Positions 43,410 to 52,807 are shown, numbered from the stretch's first letter. The stretch: DNA of 64,000 nt from Hwanghaeella sp965227365 (GCF_965227365.1 NZ_OZ245754.1:372001-436000); one strand, 5' to 3'. The notes: generated by a model from the sequence alone, not told the origin. Program-made: numbers and translations.

Positions 43410-45089
43410 ATGGCTTCTTATCAGTATGTTTTCGGTATGCGTGGATTGTCGAAGACCTATCCGGGCGGCAAACAGGTCCTGAAAGACATCAATCTCCAGT
43501 TCCTGCCGGGCGCGAAGATCGGGGTTCTCGGCTATAACGGCGCGGGTAAATCCACGCTGTTGCGGATCATGGCGGGCATCGACACCGAATACAGCGGCGA
43601 TGCCTGGTCGGCAGACGGCGTGAAGATCGGGTACCTGGAACAGGAACCGCAGCTCGACAACAGCAAGACAGTTGCCGAGAACGCCATGGACGGCATGGGC
43701 GAAATGAAGGCCGTTGTCGATCGCTTCAATGAAGTCTCGATGAAGCTCGGTGAGGTCACCGACGACGACGAGATGATGTCCCTGATCGGCGAGCAGTCGG
43801 AATTGCAGGAAAAGATCGACGCCGCCGATGCGTGGGATTTGGACCGTACGGTTGAAATCGCGATGGACGCGCTGCGCTGTCCGCCAGGTGATAGCCCGGT
43901 GGACAAGCTGTCGGGCGGGGAACGCCGTCGCGTGGCGCTTTGCAAGCTGCTGCTGTCCAAGCCTGACATGCTGCTGCTCGACGAACCGACTAACCACTTG
44001 GACGCCGAATCCGTTGCCTGGCTGCAGCGCTTTCTGGCCGACTATCCCGGCACCGTCGTGATGGTCACTCACGATCGCTACTTCCTGGACAACGTGACGG
44101 GCTGGATTCTCGAACTCGACCGGGGTCGCGGCATTCCCTACGAAGGCAACTATTCCTCGTGGTTGGAACAGAAGCAGAAACGCCTGGAACAGGAAGGGCG
44201 CGAGGAAGCTGCCCGCATGCGCAGCATCTCGCAGGAACGCGAGTGGATCCAAGCCAGCCCGCGCGCCCGGCAGGCAAAGTCCAAGGCCCGTATCAAGGCC
44301 TACGAGGAACTGCTGCAGCAAGCCGGCGACAAGCAGACGGAAACGGCGCAGATCGTTATTCCCGCCGGTCCGCGCCTGGGCGATCTGGTGATCGAGGCGG
44401 ATCACGTCCGCAAGGCCTTCGGCAACAAGCTCTTGATCGACGACCTCAGCTTCAAGCTGCCGCCGGGCGGTATCGTCGGCATCATCGGCCCGAACGGCGC
44501 GGGTAAGACGACGCTGTTCAAGATGGTTACCGGCAACGAGGAACCGGATTCGGGGACCCTGCGCCTGGGCGATACGGTTAAGCTCGGCTATGTCGACCAG
44601 TCGCGCGATGCATTGGATGCGAAGAAGACGGTCTGGGAGGAAATTTCCGACGGCGAGGACATGATCGAGCTCGGCAAACGCAAGATGCAGAGCCGCGCCT
44701 ATGTCGGGGCCTTCAACTTCAAGGGCGGCGACCAGCAGAAGAAGGTCGGCGTGCTTTCGGGCGGGGAACGCAACCGCGTCCACCTGGCCAAAATGCTGAA
44801 ATCCGGCGCCAACGTGCTGCTGCTCGACGAACCGACCAACGACCTCGACGTCGATACCCTGCGCGCCTTGGAAGAAGCCCTGTTGGACTTTGCCGGATGC
44901 GCCGTGGTCATCTCGCACGATCGCTGGTTCCTGGACCGCATCGCCACTCATATCCTCGCCTTCGAGGGGGACAGCCAGGTGGTCTGGTTCGAAGGGAACT
45001 ACGAGGATTACGAGGCGGACCGCCATGCGCGCCTGGGAACGGACGCAGACCAGCCGCACCGTATCAAATACCGTCGGATCGACGCATAG
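43410..45089 (+). CDS. ettA: Energy-dependent translational throttle protein EttA (ABC-F)
   Basis: Cytosolic ABC-F ATPase that binds the ribosomal E-site and gates the first peptide bond according to the ATP/ADP ratio; 559 aa, the usual EttA length. Two nucleotide-binding domains: Walker A GYNGAGKST at 41-49 and GPNGAGKTT near 362; signatures LSGGERRRVAL and LSGGERNRVHL; Walker B LLLDEPTNHLD and LLLDEPTNDLD. The P-site tRNA interaction arm and linker near 240-310 (SPRARQAKSKARIKAYEELL) are present. It is likely monocistronic. Old annotations call it YjjK. Confidence 0.97.
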   Translation: MASYQYVFGMRGLSKTYPGGKQVLKDINLQFLPGAKIGVLGYNGAGKSTLLRIMAGIDTEYSGDAWSADGVKIGYLEQEPQLDNSKTVAENAMDGMGEMKAVVDRFNEVSMKLGEVTDDDEMMSLIGEQSELQEKIDAADAWDLDRTVEIAMDALRCPPGDSPVDKLSGGERRRVALCKLLLSKPDMLLLDEPTNHLDAESVAWLQRFLADYPGTVVMVTHDRYFLDNVTGWILELDRGRGIPYEGNYSSWLEQKQKRLEQEGREEAARMRSISQEREWIQASPRARQAKSKARIKAYEELLQQAGDKQTETAQIVIPAGPRLGDLVIEADHVRKAFGNKLLIDDLSFKLPPGGIVGIIGPNGAGKTTLFKMVTGNEEPDSGTLRLGDTVKLGYVDQSRDALDAKKTVWEEISDGEDMIELGKRKMQSRAYVGAFNFKGGDQQKKVGVLSGGERNRVHLAKMLKSGANVLLLDEPTNDLDVDTLRALEEALLDFAGCAVVISHDRWFLDRIATHILAFEGDSQVVWFEGNYEDYEADRHARLGTDADQPHRIKYRRIDA

Positions 45090-45278
45090 TTCTGGAAATC
45101 GGTCGGCTCGTTCGGGTCGGCCGAATTACCGCGTCACCCTCTGATTTTCACAAGTTCGGCATGTCGGCGCGGCTCGCGTTGACAGGGAAGCGTCTGCCAT
45201 CCTACCGCTTGTCGACCGTTGTATTCGCGCCGCGCGCCGGTGCATCGCGTCGGGTGCTTATTGTTGAAGGGTGTTGTT

Positions 45279-46253
45279 ATGTCGGAGGGTGCCGTTCCCC
45301 GCGTCCTGATTGTTAGCGACGAAGCCGAGGCATTTCTTTCCCCTTGTATGAGTCGGTTGGAAAATACCGACTACAGGGTTTGCTCTAAACCCGAAGCGAT
45401 CCAGTCTGCGCTGCGCGATTTCTCGCCGTCGGTGGTTTTTGTCGCCCCCGGCAGCGGCATGCCCAAAAGCGCCTTACGGCAGGTCGTCGATTTTTCTTCC
45501 GTCCAATGGGTATCCAATGCCGGGGCCGGTGTGGAACATCTGACGCCATGGGACCCTTCCAGTGTTTCGGTAACGAATGCTGCCGGCGTTCTGAGTGAGT
45601 TTCTGGCCGAATACACGATTTCTGCTTTGCAGATGGCCAATGTCGGTTTCCCGCAACTGATGGCGCAACAGCGCCGTTCGGAATGGGCCCAGCATGCCTG
45701 GACGCCGATCGCGGGAAAGACGATTTCGATAGTCGGCCTGGGCCATGTCGGCCGCGCGGTGGCGCGCCGGGCAAAGGCGCTCGGCATGCATGTCATCGGT
45801 GTAAGGTCGCGAAAAGTAGAAACGCCGTGTGTGGATCTATTGTTGCCGGTAAATCGCTTATGCAATGCCATGGCCCGGGCGGATTTCGTATCCGTCCACG
45901 CGGCGGAGACGCCTGACACGCGGGGCATGATCGGGCGGTCGGCCTTTGCCTGCATGGCGCGCGGAACGGTGCTGTTGAATGCATCCCGAGGTCCGCTGGT
46001 CGATGACGAAGCGCTCTTGGAGGCTCTGGACAATGGCAAGGTTTCCTGTGCCATCCTGGATGTCTTCAATCAGGAACCGCTGCCGGCCGGACATCCGTAT
46101 TGGACCCATGACAAGGTCGTCATGTCGCCGCATATGGCCGACTACGTCCCTGATTGGCAGGGCCGCATGTTCGGCGCTTTCCTGGACAATCTGGATCGTT
46201 ATCGGCGCGGCGAAACCCTGGCCAACATCGTCGACCCTGTACGGGGGTACTAG
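45279..46253 (+). CDS. D-isomer-specific 2-hydroxyacid dehydrogenase
   Basis: NAD(P)-dependent dehydrogenase of the D-2-hydroxyacid family, 324 aa. The nucleotide-binding motif is VGLGHVGRAVARRAKALGMH near residue 149. The catalytic His lies in MSPHMADYVPDWQG near 290; the Arg and Glu of the active site sit near NASRGPLVDDEALL and the following EPLP segment. It resembles the glyoxylate/hydroxypyruvate reductase branch. The ATG at 45279 follows AAGGGTG and matches the start of the first strand (PRVLIVSDEAE). It ends overlapping the convergent MFS gene by 4 bp. Substrate unknown. Confidence 0.9.
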   Translation: MSEGAVPRVLIVSDEAEAFLSPCMSRLENTDYRVCSKPEAIQSALRDFSPSVVFVAPGSGMPKSALRQVVDFSSVQWVSNAGAGVEHLTPWDPSSVSVTNAAGVLSEFLAEYTISALQMANVGFPQLMAQQRRSEWAQHAWTPIAGKTISIVGLGHVGRAVARRAKALGMHVIGVRSRKVETPCVDLLLPVNRLCNAMARADFVSVHAAETPDTRGMIGRSAFACMARGTVLLNASRGPLVDDEALLEALDNGKVSCAILDVFNQEPLPAGHPYWTHDKVVMSPHMADYVPDWQGRMFGAFLDNLDRYRRGETLANIVDPVRGY

Positions 46254-47428
46254 GCCGCGACCTTCTGCAGGGTCCGTCGGATGATCGTGAAAACGGTCAA
46301 CAATCCAAACAGACCTGTCAGGACGAACAGCAGAGCGTCATTGCCGAAATAGTCCATCGACGGCCCGGAGATTGCCGGCCCGATAACCCCGCCGCTGCCC
46401 CAGGCCAAAGCGGAACAGGCCATTGCCGCGGCCAGCTTCGGGCCCTTGAAGCGCCGGCCCAGGGTAATCAGTGTCAGTGTGTAAGCGCCGAAGGTCGTTC
46501 CGCCGAGGACACCGAGTACGACGAAACCGCCGACGCTGTCCAACGCAAGCGATGGTACGATCGCGCACATGGCGGCGGAAAGGATGGCGCAGCCGAACAG
46601 GATCCAGTTTGCGTTCAGCAAATCGCTCAGTTTCCCCACGAAGGGTTGGGCGATGACCGACCCGAAGGCGAGGGATGCGACCAGAAGCGCGGCCAGGTTC
46701 TCGGAATATCCGCGTTCCAGGGCATAGACCGGGAAAAGGCTCAATGCGGCCGCCTCAAAGAAGCCCATGGCGAGGACCGAGAACATCATCACAGGCGCGA
46801 TGGTCACCATCGAGAATATGGATCCGCCTTCGCCGCCGCCTGCGCCCGCATCCCAGCGTTTCAAGGGCAGGACGACCAATCCGCTGACGGCAATGACGGC
46901 GGCGCAGAGCAGAAACGGAACAGGCGGCTCGAAACCGATCAACGGAATGCAGGCAGGCCCCAGGGCGAAGGTGGCGGAGATGACGGAAGCATAGATGCCG
47001 ATCACCGTGCCGCGCTGCTTTTCCTCCAGCAATTCGTTCAGCCAGGCCTCCGTCCCGATGAAGATGCCGTTCACGCAAACAGCCAGGAAGAACCGCGCGA
47101 AGCACCAGACGTAGAAACCTTCGATCCAGTTCATGGATAGGATGATCGCGCAGCCGAGAGCCGCGCTGACCGCGATCATGGCGCGATAGGTGATGCTGCG
47201 AGACAGGCGCGGGATGGAAAAGGCCGAGATCAAAAGGCCCAGGCCAGACATCGCACCGTTGATGCCGATCTCCGTCTCACTGAACCCCTGTGATTCCAGG
47301 ACCAGCGCGATGACCGGATAGGTCATCCCCATGCTGAAGGAGAAACCGCTGACGGCCGTGATGACCAGAATCAGCGCCGTCGTCCTCGACTGGGCGAAGT
47401 TGCGCTGTTGCGCGTGTTCCCGCTCCAT
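46250..47428 (-). CDS. MFS transporter
   Basis: Major facilitator superfamily permease, 392 aa with twelve helices, closest in style to YcaD-type transporters: the stretch ARFFLAVCVNGIFIGTEAWL in helix 4 and GTVIGIYASVISATFALGP in helix 5. The ATG at 47428 follows the very strong site GGAGGAAGGGC, so an extension to 47536 is rejected. The substrate cannot be inferred. It lies between a hydroxyacid dehydrogenase (convergent) and a GntR regulator (same strand, 160 bp upstream), so the regulator may control it. Confidence 0.9.
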   Translation of the reverse strand: MEREHAQQRNFAQSRTTALILVITAVSGFSFSMGMTYPVIALVLESQGFSETEIGINGAMSGLGLLISAFSIPRLSRSITYRAMIAVSAALGCAIILSMNWIEGFYVWCFARFFLAVCVNGIFIGTEAWLNELLEEKQRGTVIGIYASVISATFALGPACIPLIGFEPPVPFLLCAAVIAVSGLVVLPLKRWDAGAGGGEGGSIFSMVTIAPVMMFSVLAMGFFEAAALSLFPVYALERGYSENLAALLVASLAFGSVIAQPFVGKLSDLLNANWILFGCAILSAAMCAIVPSLALDSVGGFVVLGVLGGTTFGAYTLTLITLGRRFKGPKLAAAMACSALAWGSGGVIGPAISGPSMDYFGNDALLFVLTGLFGLLTVFTIIRRTLQKVAA

Positions 47429-47587
47429 GCCCTTCCTCCAGCATTGGAAAACCCCGCATCGGTGCAGGGCCTGAGCGGGTAGCACGGCGGTTGCGTCTGG
47501 GCCACCTGAATCTTGTTCAGGCTCAGTTCCGCTCACTCAAGGGCAAGTGTATCGATGGCAGGATGTATCGACGGCGGATGATGGTCG

Positions 47588-48298
47588 TTACGGAAACAGG
47601 CCCGCAGCGACGTAGTGGGTCCGGACCCAATCGAGATGCGCCGCCATCGCCCGGGCCGCGGCGTCGCCGTCATGGCCCTTGATTGCCAGCATGATTGCTT
47701 CGTGCTGACGCATGACGGCCGCATCGTCCTCCCGTTCCCCGAACAACTCGTCCCTGTTGTAGCGGAGCATCTCGAACAAGGTACCGCGGATGACACCGAT
47801 CAAGTGACGATAGACGACGCTGCCCGATGCTTTCGCGATCGCCAGATGGAAATCCATATCCACCTGGGCCCGGTCACCCGACGCGGTCCTCATGCGTTCG
47901 ACCTGCAGTTCTATTGCCGCGATATCGTCCTCGTCCGCCCGATGGGCGGCTCGGCGGGCGGCCCAGGATTCCAGCATCGATCGCAATTCCAGCAGGTCGG
48001 CCAGACTGCCACGGTCGATTTGGGCAAGGGCCGTGAGCGCGGGATCGGCTCCGGTGGGTGGTTCGGCAACGCGGGTTCCGCCGCCGCGCACCGCCGTCAA
48101 CAGGCCCTGTGCTTTCAACTGCTGCAGCCCGGCCCGGACCGACACGCGGCTGACGCCCAGCATTTCCGCCAGACGCCGTTCCGCCGGAAGTCGGTCGCCT
48201 GGGGCGAATTCTCCGGATGCGATCAGGCGCAATACTTCTGCGGCAACCCGATCCCCCAGATTCTCGTGGGCGATGGGATGAAGGTCTGGCGCGGCCAT
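47588..48298 (-). CDS. FadR-type (FCD) GntR family transcriptional regulator
   Basis: Transcription factor of 236 aa. The N-terminal winged helix reads LPAERRLAEMLGVSRVSVRAGLQQL (key parts LPAERRLAEMLGVSR, about 36-50), and the C-terminal FCD effector domain holds a metal-site-like set DFHLAIAKASG and HEAIMLAIKGHD and AMAAHLDWV. Effectors of this subgroup are usually small carboxylic acids. The ATG at 48298 begins the protein just before the HTH. A perfect family operator lies at 48335-48345, which suggests autoregulation. The MFS and hydroxyacid dehydrogenase genes are candidate targets. Confidence 0.93.
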   Translation of the reverse strand: MAAPDLHPIAHENLGDRVAAEVLRLIASGEFAPGDRLPAERRLAEMLGVSRVSVRAGLQQLKAQGLLTAVRGGGTRVAEPPTGADPALTALAQIDRGSLADLLELRSMLESWAARRAAHRADEDDIAAIELQVERMRTASGDRAQVDMDFHLAIAKASGSVVYRHLIGVIRGTLFEMLRYNRDELFGEREDDAAVMRQHEAIMLAIKGHDGDAAARAMAAHLDWVRTHYVAAGLFP

Positions 48299-48334
48299 GA
48301 AAGGGGGCGTTTCCCACTTATGATTTTGGTATGA

Positions 48335-48345
48335 TGGTATCACCA
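48335..48345 (-). promoter_or_regulatory. GntR/FadR-type operator upstream of the FCD regulator
   Basis: TGGT-ATC-ACCA matches the FadR-family consensus TNGTNNNACNA. It lies about 37 bp upstream of the regulator's ATG, within a wider TTGGT...ACCAA dyad (48328-48346). Autorepression is inferred. Confidence 0.65.
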
Positions 48346-48437
48346 ATGTTGGGAAAGCCAAGGTTTGCCCCATTCAGGGCGGGGTTTCCGGCTGCTCAGG
48401 GTCCTGGAAGCCCTTGGAATTCAAGAATGTACGGGCC

Positions 48438-48971
48438 TTACGCGGCGCGCTTGCCGCGGGTCAACAGCCAGACGCGCGCGACATCCACGGTGCTGACACC
48501 GACGAGTTCCGCGGTCCGTTCCAGGCTGACGCCATCGCGCAGCAGGCCTGCGATGAGGCGGAACTCGTCATCCTTCCCCGGAATATAACTTCGCGGGCGA
48601 TTGCCGGACAGGCGGCGCGCACGCGTGTCGTTCTCCTGCTCACCCAATCCGCGGCGTTTCGCTTCTTCCCGCGCCATCATGAAGCGATATTTTTCCGACG
48701 CTTCGTAGGCGTTGGTCATGCGGACCATGTTGGCGGCCCAGCGGGCTGCCTCGCGCTGCTGGGCGGCGCGTTCATCGGCGTTCAGTCGGCCGTCATCCTC
48801 TTCGCTGAAGGCTTCCTGTTCGGCTTCCTCCAGCGTCATGCCGTTTGCGGCCGCCAGACGGGTAGCGGCTTCCTCGGCCGCCTTGCGTTCGCCTTCGATC
48901 GTAGCGGATCGCATAACGCCGATAATCTTCCGAAGCTTCTCACGCTCCGCATCTGTCAAGGGTTGGGCCAT
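48438..48971 (-). CDS. DUF2786-like protein with C-terminal helix-turn-helix-like segment
   Basis: 177 aa, no named family. The N-terminus (EREKLRKIIGVMRSATIEGE, then ATRLAAANGM) resembles the DUF2786 helical repeat found in phage and conjugative proteins. The middle is highly charged (residues 60-120). The last 40 residues (SLERTAELVGVSTVDVARVW) have helix-turn-helix character. The ATG at 48971 follows GGAAAG. It has no signal peptide. Function is unknown; DNA binding is an inference from the C-terminus only. It is divergent from the N-formylglutamate amidohydrolase gene and stands upstream of the GntR gene. Confidence 0.65.
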   Translation of the reverse strand: MAQPLTDAEREKLRKIIGVMRSATIEGERKAAEEAATRLAAANGMTLEEAEQEAFSEEDDGRLNADERAAQQREAARWAANMVRMTNAYEASEKYRFMMAREEAKRRGLGEQENDTRARRLSGNRPRSYIPGKDDEFRLIAGLLRDGVSLERTAELVGVSTVDVARVWLLTRGKRAA

Positions 48972-49070
48972 ACTGCTTTCCGGTTGCTTATGCCGAGAAA
49001 TATCATATCTAGTACCGAAGCCGCAGGGTAGCGCTCTGTGCATCACAGGGATAGACGACTCGGAAATTTC

Positions 49071-49901
49071 ATGTGCCCCGAAGCACGTGCTGTCGAGCCG
49101 GACGCGTTACTGACACCGTTCGATCCGCCAGCATTTCACATTACGAACCCGGATGGAAAGGCCGCGGGAGTTATTGTCTGCGACCATGCCTCCAATAAGG
49201 TGCCAAGCCGTCTGAACGGCCTGGGCCTTACGCCTGCCTGCCTGAACTATCACATTTCCTACGATATCGGGGCGGAAGGGGTCGCTCAACGGTTGGCGCC
49301 CGTTCTGGACATGCCGGCGATTTTCAGCGGATTTTCGCGGCTGGTCATCGACATGAACCGCCCCACGGACGATTTCACCAGTATTCGGGAGATTAGCGAC
49401 GCCCATGTCGTGCCCGGAAACCGGGGCCTGACCGCGCGGGACCACAAGCAGCGTCAGGAAGAATTGTTCAAACCCTATCATGATGCTGTTGAAGGATTGG
49501 TCGCCGGCAAACGCCGCCGCGCCGATGAATTGGGGCTTGAGGCACCGGTTATCATCTCCGTGCATTCCTGTACCGACGAGATGCGCGGAGTGAAGCGGCC
49601 CTGGCATATCGGCGTTCTCTACAACCGCGACGAACGTCTGGCCAAGGCGACCATCGCGTCCCTGGAGGCCCAAAACCCGGATCTCACCATCGGCGACAAC
49701 AAGCCGTATTCGGGCCTGGACGCCTATGGCTATACGATCGAACGCCATGCCCTGCCGGCCGGCCTGCCCAATGTCCTTTTCGAGGTTCGACAGGACCTGA
49801 TTGGAACGGAAGAGGGCCAGGCGCAATATGCGGAGATCCTCGGAAAAGCGCTCACCGCCGTCCTGACGGACAAGGCTCAGTTCACCTTGCATCGAACCTG
49901 A
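49071..49901 (+). CDS. N-formylglutamate amidohydrolase family protein
   Basis: Cytosolic zinc hydrolase of 276 aa, of the HutG2/N-formylglutamate deformylase type, which releases formate from N-formyl-L-glutamate at the end of histidine degradation. Family landmarks are IVCDHASNKVPSRLNGLGL near residue 35, FSGFSRLVIDMNRPTDD near 87 and VISVHSCTDEMRGVKRPWHI near 160. Related enzymes act on other N-formyl amino acids, and no other hut gene is present, so the histidine role is uncertain. The ATG at 49071 follows CGGAAA. Confidence 0.9.
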   Translation: MCPEARAVEPDALLTPFDPPAFHITNPDGKAAGVIVCDHASNKVPSRLNGLGLTPACLNYHISYDIGAEGVAQRLAPVLDMPAIFSGFSRLVIDMNRPTDDFTSIREISDAHVVPGNRGLTARDHKQRQEELFKPYHDAVEGLVAGKRRRADELGLEAPVIISVHSCTDEMRGVKRPWHIGVLYNRDERLAKATIASLEAQNPDLTIGDNKPYSGLDAYGYTIERHALPAGLPNVLFEVRQDLIGTEEGQAQYAEILGKALTAVLTDKAQFTLHRT

Positions 49902-49975
49902 GCTGGATTTCTTCGTACCGCCGCGGCCAACTTCCGAATGTTGACGGGAATACCCCGGCGGTCTATCCGGTTTTC

Positions 49976-51127
49976 ATGCGCACGGATGACAACAGCTTTA
50001 CGGTCGGGATCGAGGAAGAATATCTCCTTGTCGACCCGGAAACCCGCCAACTGGCCGAAGACGGTGATGTCAGCCAGGGGGTGATCGATGCGGTGATCGA
50101 CGCGGTCGGGGAAGGGGTCGGTTTCGCGACGCCTGAATTCCTGAAAGCGCAGGTCGAGGTCGGGACGGATGTCGCCGGCTCGATCAAGGATGTGCGTAAG
50201 AAACTTGCGGCCCTGCGGCGCGCGGTCTCCACCGCGGCGAACGAAAAGGGTTTCGCGATGATTGCCGCCTCGACCCATCCGATGGCGAATTGGCGCGACC
50301 TGCACCATACGGACAAGGAACGCTACAACGTCCTGGCCAACGATCTGCAGACGGTCGCGAAGCGCATGGTCATCTGCGGTATGCATGTCCATGTCGGCAT
50401 CGACGACGATGATCTGCGGCTCGATCTGTTGGGGCAGATTTCCTACTTCCTGCCGCATCTTCTGGCACTGACGACGTCCTCTCCCTTCTGGGGCGGTCAG
50501 GATTCCGGGCTGCAATGCTACCGGCTGTCGATCTTCGACGAATTGCCGCGCACAGGCCTGCCGGAACATTTCGACAGTTGGAGCGATTACACGCGCCACG
50601 TCCAGACCATGGTCAATATCGGCCTGCTGGAAGATGCCTCGAAGATCTGGTGGGATATCCGGCCGCATTGGCGTTTCCCGACGCTAGAAATGCGGGTTGC
50701 CGATATCTGCACATATATGGATGACGGAATATCCGTCGCGGCGATCTATGCCTCGCTGCTGTCGATGTTGTTGCGGTTGCGGCGGACGAACCAACGCTGG
50801 CGGACATACAGCAACATGCTGATCAACGAGAACCGCTGGCGTGCGCAGCGACACGGCTATGACAAGGGGCTTGTCGACTTCGGCGCGGGCAAGGTGGTGG
50901 ATTATGGCACGCTGCTGGAAGAGATCCTGGAACTGACCAAGGAAGACCAGGAGCGGTTGGATTGCGTTGCGGAAGCGGCGCATGCCCGAACGATCCTTTC
51001 GCGCGGGACAAGTTCCCACAATCAGCGGCGGATCTACTCCGAAGCGAAGGCCGAGGGCGCGACCGATAAGGAAGCCCTGGAAAAGGTCGTCGATTGGCTC
51101 ATAGAAGAAACGGTCCGCGATATTTAA
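49976..51127 (+). CDS. Carboxylate-amine ligase (YbdK/GCS2 family)
   Basis: ATP-dependent ligase of the glutamate-cysteine ligase type 2 family, 383 aa. TVGIEEEYLLVDPETRQL is the conserved N-terminal signature, GMHVHVGIDDDD and RPHWRFPTLEMRVADIC are the active-site strands, and RGTSSHNQRRI is near the C-terminus. Members join glutamate to cysteine weakly, or glutamate to other amines. It follows the N-formylglutamate amidohydrolase by 74 bp on the same strand, so both may act on glutamate derivatives. The substrate amine is unknown. Confidence 0.92.
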   Translation: MRTDDNSFTVGIEEEYLLVDPETRQLAEDGDVSQGVIDAVIDAVGEGVGFATPEFLKAQVEVGTDVAGSIKDVRKKLAALRRAVSTAANEKGFAMIAASTHPMANWRDLHHTDKERYNVLANDLQTVAKRMVICGMHVHVGIDDDDLRLDLLGQISYFLPHLLALTTSSPFWGGQDSGLQCYRLSIFDELPRTGLPEHFDSWSDYTRHVQTMVNIGLLEDASKIWWDIRPHWRFPTLEMRVADICTYMDDGISVAAIYASLLSMLLRLRRTNQRWRTYSNMLINENRWRAQRHGYDKGLVDFGAGKVVDYGTLLEEILELTKEDQERLDCVAEAAHARTILSRGTSSHNQRRIYSEAKAEGATDKEALEKVVDWLIEETVRDI

Positions 51128-51205
51128 GCGCGGAATAACTTGGAATAATCGCGGGACCGCCTAAGTCTGGTTCAATGCGAATTTTTTGCGGGAGAGGACG
51201 GAAGA

Positions 51206-51514
51206 ATGAAGGACATCGACCAGAAGACCCAGACCGAGCTTGAAGCAGCCGCTTTCCGGACGTTGGTTGACCATCTTCGCAACCGCACCGATGTACAGAA
51301 TATCGATATGATGAACCTGGCCGGCTTCTGCCGTAACTGCCTCAGCCGCTGGTATGGCGAGGCCGCGGCGGAAAAAGGTATCGACCTGTCGACCGACGAG
51401 TCCCGCGAAATCGTCTATGGAATGCCCTACAGCGACTGGAAAGCGAAGTATCAGACCGAGGCTTCTGCCGAGCAGAAAGCCAAGTTTTCCGAGGAAATCA
51501 AGAAAGCCCACTAA
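51206..51514 (+). CDS. DUF1244 domain protein
   Basis: Small cytosolic protein of 102 aa that matches DUF1244: DIDQKTQTELEAAAFRTLVDHLRNRTDVQNIDMMNLAGFCRNCLSRWY is its core (key parts AAFRTLVDHLRNR, QNIDMMNLAGFCRNCLSRWY), followed by VYGMPYSDWKAKYQ. The fold is a helical bundle; biological role unknown. The paired Cys in FCRNC may bind metal. It is conserved in alpha- and gammaproteobacteria. The start at 51206 lies after a GGAGAGGA site. It converges with the TAXI protein gene. Confidence 0.93.
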   Translation: MKDIDQKTQTELEAAAFRTLVDHLRNRTDVQNIDMMNLAGFCRNCLSRWYGEAAAEKGIDLSTDESREIVYGMPYSDWKAKYQTEASAEQKAKFSEEIKKAH

Positions 51515-51551
51515 TCCGGCACGCGTTGGTGCTTCCTGACGGGCGGTCCGG

Positions 51552-52592
51552 TCAACGGGTCGTCAGATGGGCGGGAATGTCCAGTCCGATTTCCTCAAAA
51601 TAGCGCTGCGCGCCGGGATGCAATGGCACGGGAAGCCCGACCAGCGCGTTCTCCTCGGAAAGAGCCTTCATGGCCCTATGGATTCCACCCAGATAGTCCA
51701 GATTTTCGAAGATCGTGCGCGTGATCATGTACACGTCCTCATCCGCTAGATCGGCGGAAACAGCCAGAAAATTGGGCTGTGCGATCGTTTGAACGTCTTC
51801 CGTTTGGTTCGGATAGGTCCCGACCTTGATGGTGTATGGCTGAAACAGGCCCAGCCCGCCATCCGCCTGGGCCGCTTCGCCCTCGTCGAAACCCAGCAGG
51901 ACGACCTCTTCCCCCAATGCCTTCATGACGCGGGTGACGGCCGCCACCGGCTCGCCCGCTGGGGTGGACATGCCGGCAATCCTGCCTTCCTGCAACGCCT
52001 TCGCGCTTGCTCCATAGCCGAGATAGCTCAGCTTGTATTCGTTCTCGATATCCTCGACTCCCAGATTGCTCAGAACCATCTTGTTGGATCCCAGCGTTCC
52101 GGAATCCTTCCGACCGAGGGACAGGGCTTCCCCATCCATATCGATCACATCGTCGATGGTGCCGGTATCCAGGAATTCACGCCGGATCACCCAATGTTCC
52201 ACATTCGGCCACAGCATCGTGACGGATCGCAGACTCTCGTCCGGACCGTCGGCTTCGAAAGGTCCGACGCCTCGGCGGGCATAGTAGCCGTACAACCCCT
52301 GCAAGATCCCAAACTGGGCGCCGCCGCTGCGCAAAAGCCTGACGTTCTCCTCGGAACCGGCGGATTTGATAGCCGTCATGCCGATGCCTTGGCGGGGTAG
52401 AAGCTTGATCTTGATCAGGGTGGACAGGGCAACCCCGACCGGAAAATAGGTGCCGCCGACGGATGCGGTCGCGAGCAGATGGTCCCGTTCGCCCTGCGCC
52501 TTGGCGGAGGACGATACCGTAAAGGCCCACGCAACGAGTCCGATCAGGGCGAAGACGGTTCCCAATCGCGTGAAAGCGGCTCGGCGGCGCAT
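51552..52592 (-). CDS. TAXI-family TRAP transporter solute-binding protein
   Basis: Periplasmic binding protein of the TAXI subgroup of TRAP transporters, 346 aa. The signal peptide ends SAKAQ near residue 33. LLATASVGGTYFPVGVALS and GSEENVRLLRSGGAQFGILQ are the usual N-terminal motifs, and a long C-terminal helix region follows. TRAP binders act with DctQM-type membrane subunits, but none lies next to it, so it is an orphan here or pairs with a distant membrane protein. Ligands of the family include glutamate and other carboxylates; none is predictable. It is divergent from gapR. Confidence 0.9.
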   Translation of the reverse strand: MRRRAAFTRLGTVFALIGLVAWAFTVSSSAKAQGERDHLLATASVGGTYFPVGVALSTLIKIKLLPRQGIGMTAIKSAGSEENVRLLRSGGAQFGILQGLYGYYARRGVGPFEADGPDESLRSVTMLWPNVEHWVIRREFLDTGTIDDVIDMDGEALSLGRKDSGTLGSNKMVLSNLGVEDIENEYKLSYLGYGASAKALQEGRIAGMSTPAGEPVAAVTRVMKALGEEVVLLGFDEGEAAQADGGLGLFQPYTIKVGTYPNQTEDVQTIAQPNFLAVSADLADEDVYMITRTIFENLDYLGGIHRAMKALSEENALVGLPVPLHPGAQRYFEEIGLDIPAHLTTR

Positions 52593-52807
52593 CGAATTGT
52601 TCCTTCCCTAGAGGCTGCCCTTCGGCGACGTTTTACCCGGCCGCGGTCGGCGACTGGTTTCGTGATGGGGCTGCTTGAAAACGGAAAGGTAAAGGATAGC
52701 CGGGCGTTGTTAAAGTGGGGGCCGGACTGTATGGTCCGCGGTCTTCGGCAGGCGATTTCGCCGAGCCTATCCGACGCATATTCTGATCGATGGATGGAGA
52801 GTCTTTC

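Noticed and set aside
43212..45059. 615-codon minus-strand frame opposite ettA
   Set aside because: An antisense frame caused by GC-rich codon bias; EttA on the plus strand has all ABC-F motifs.
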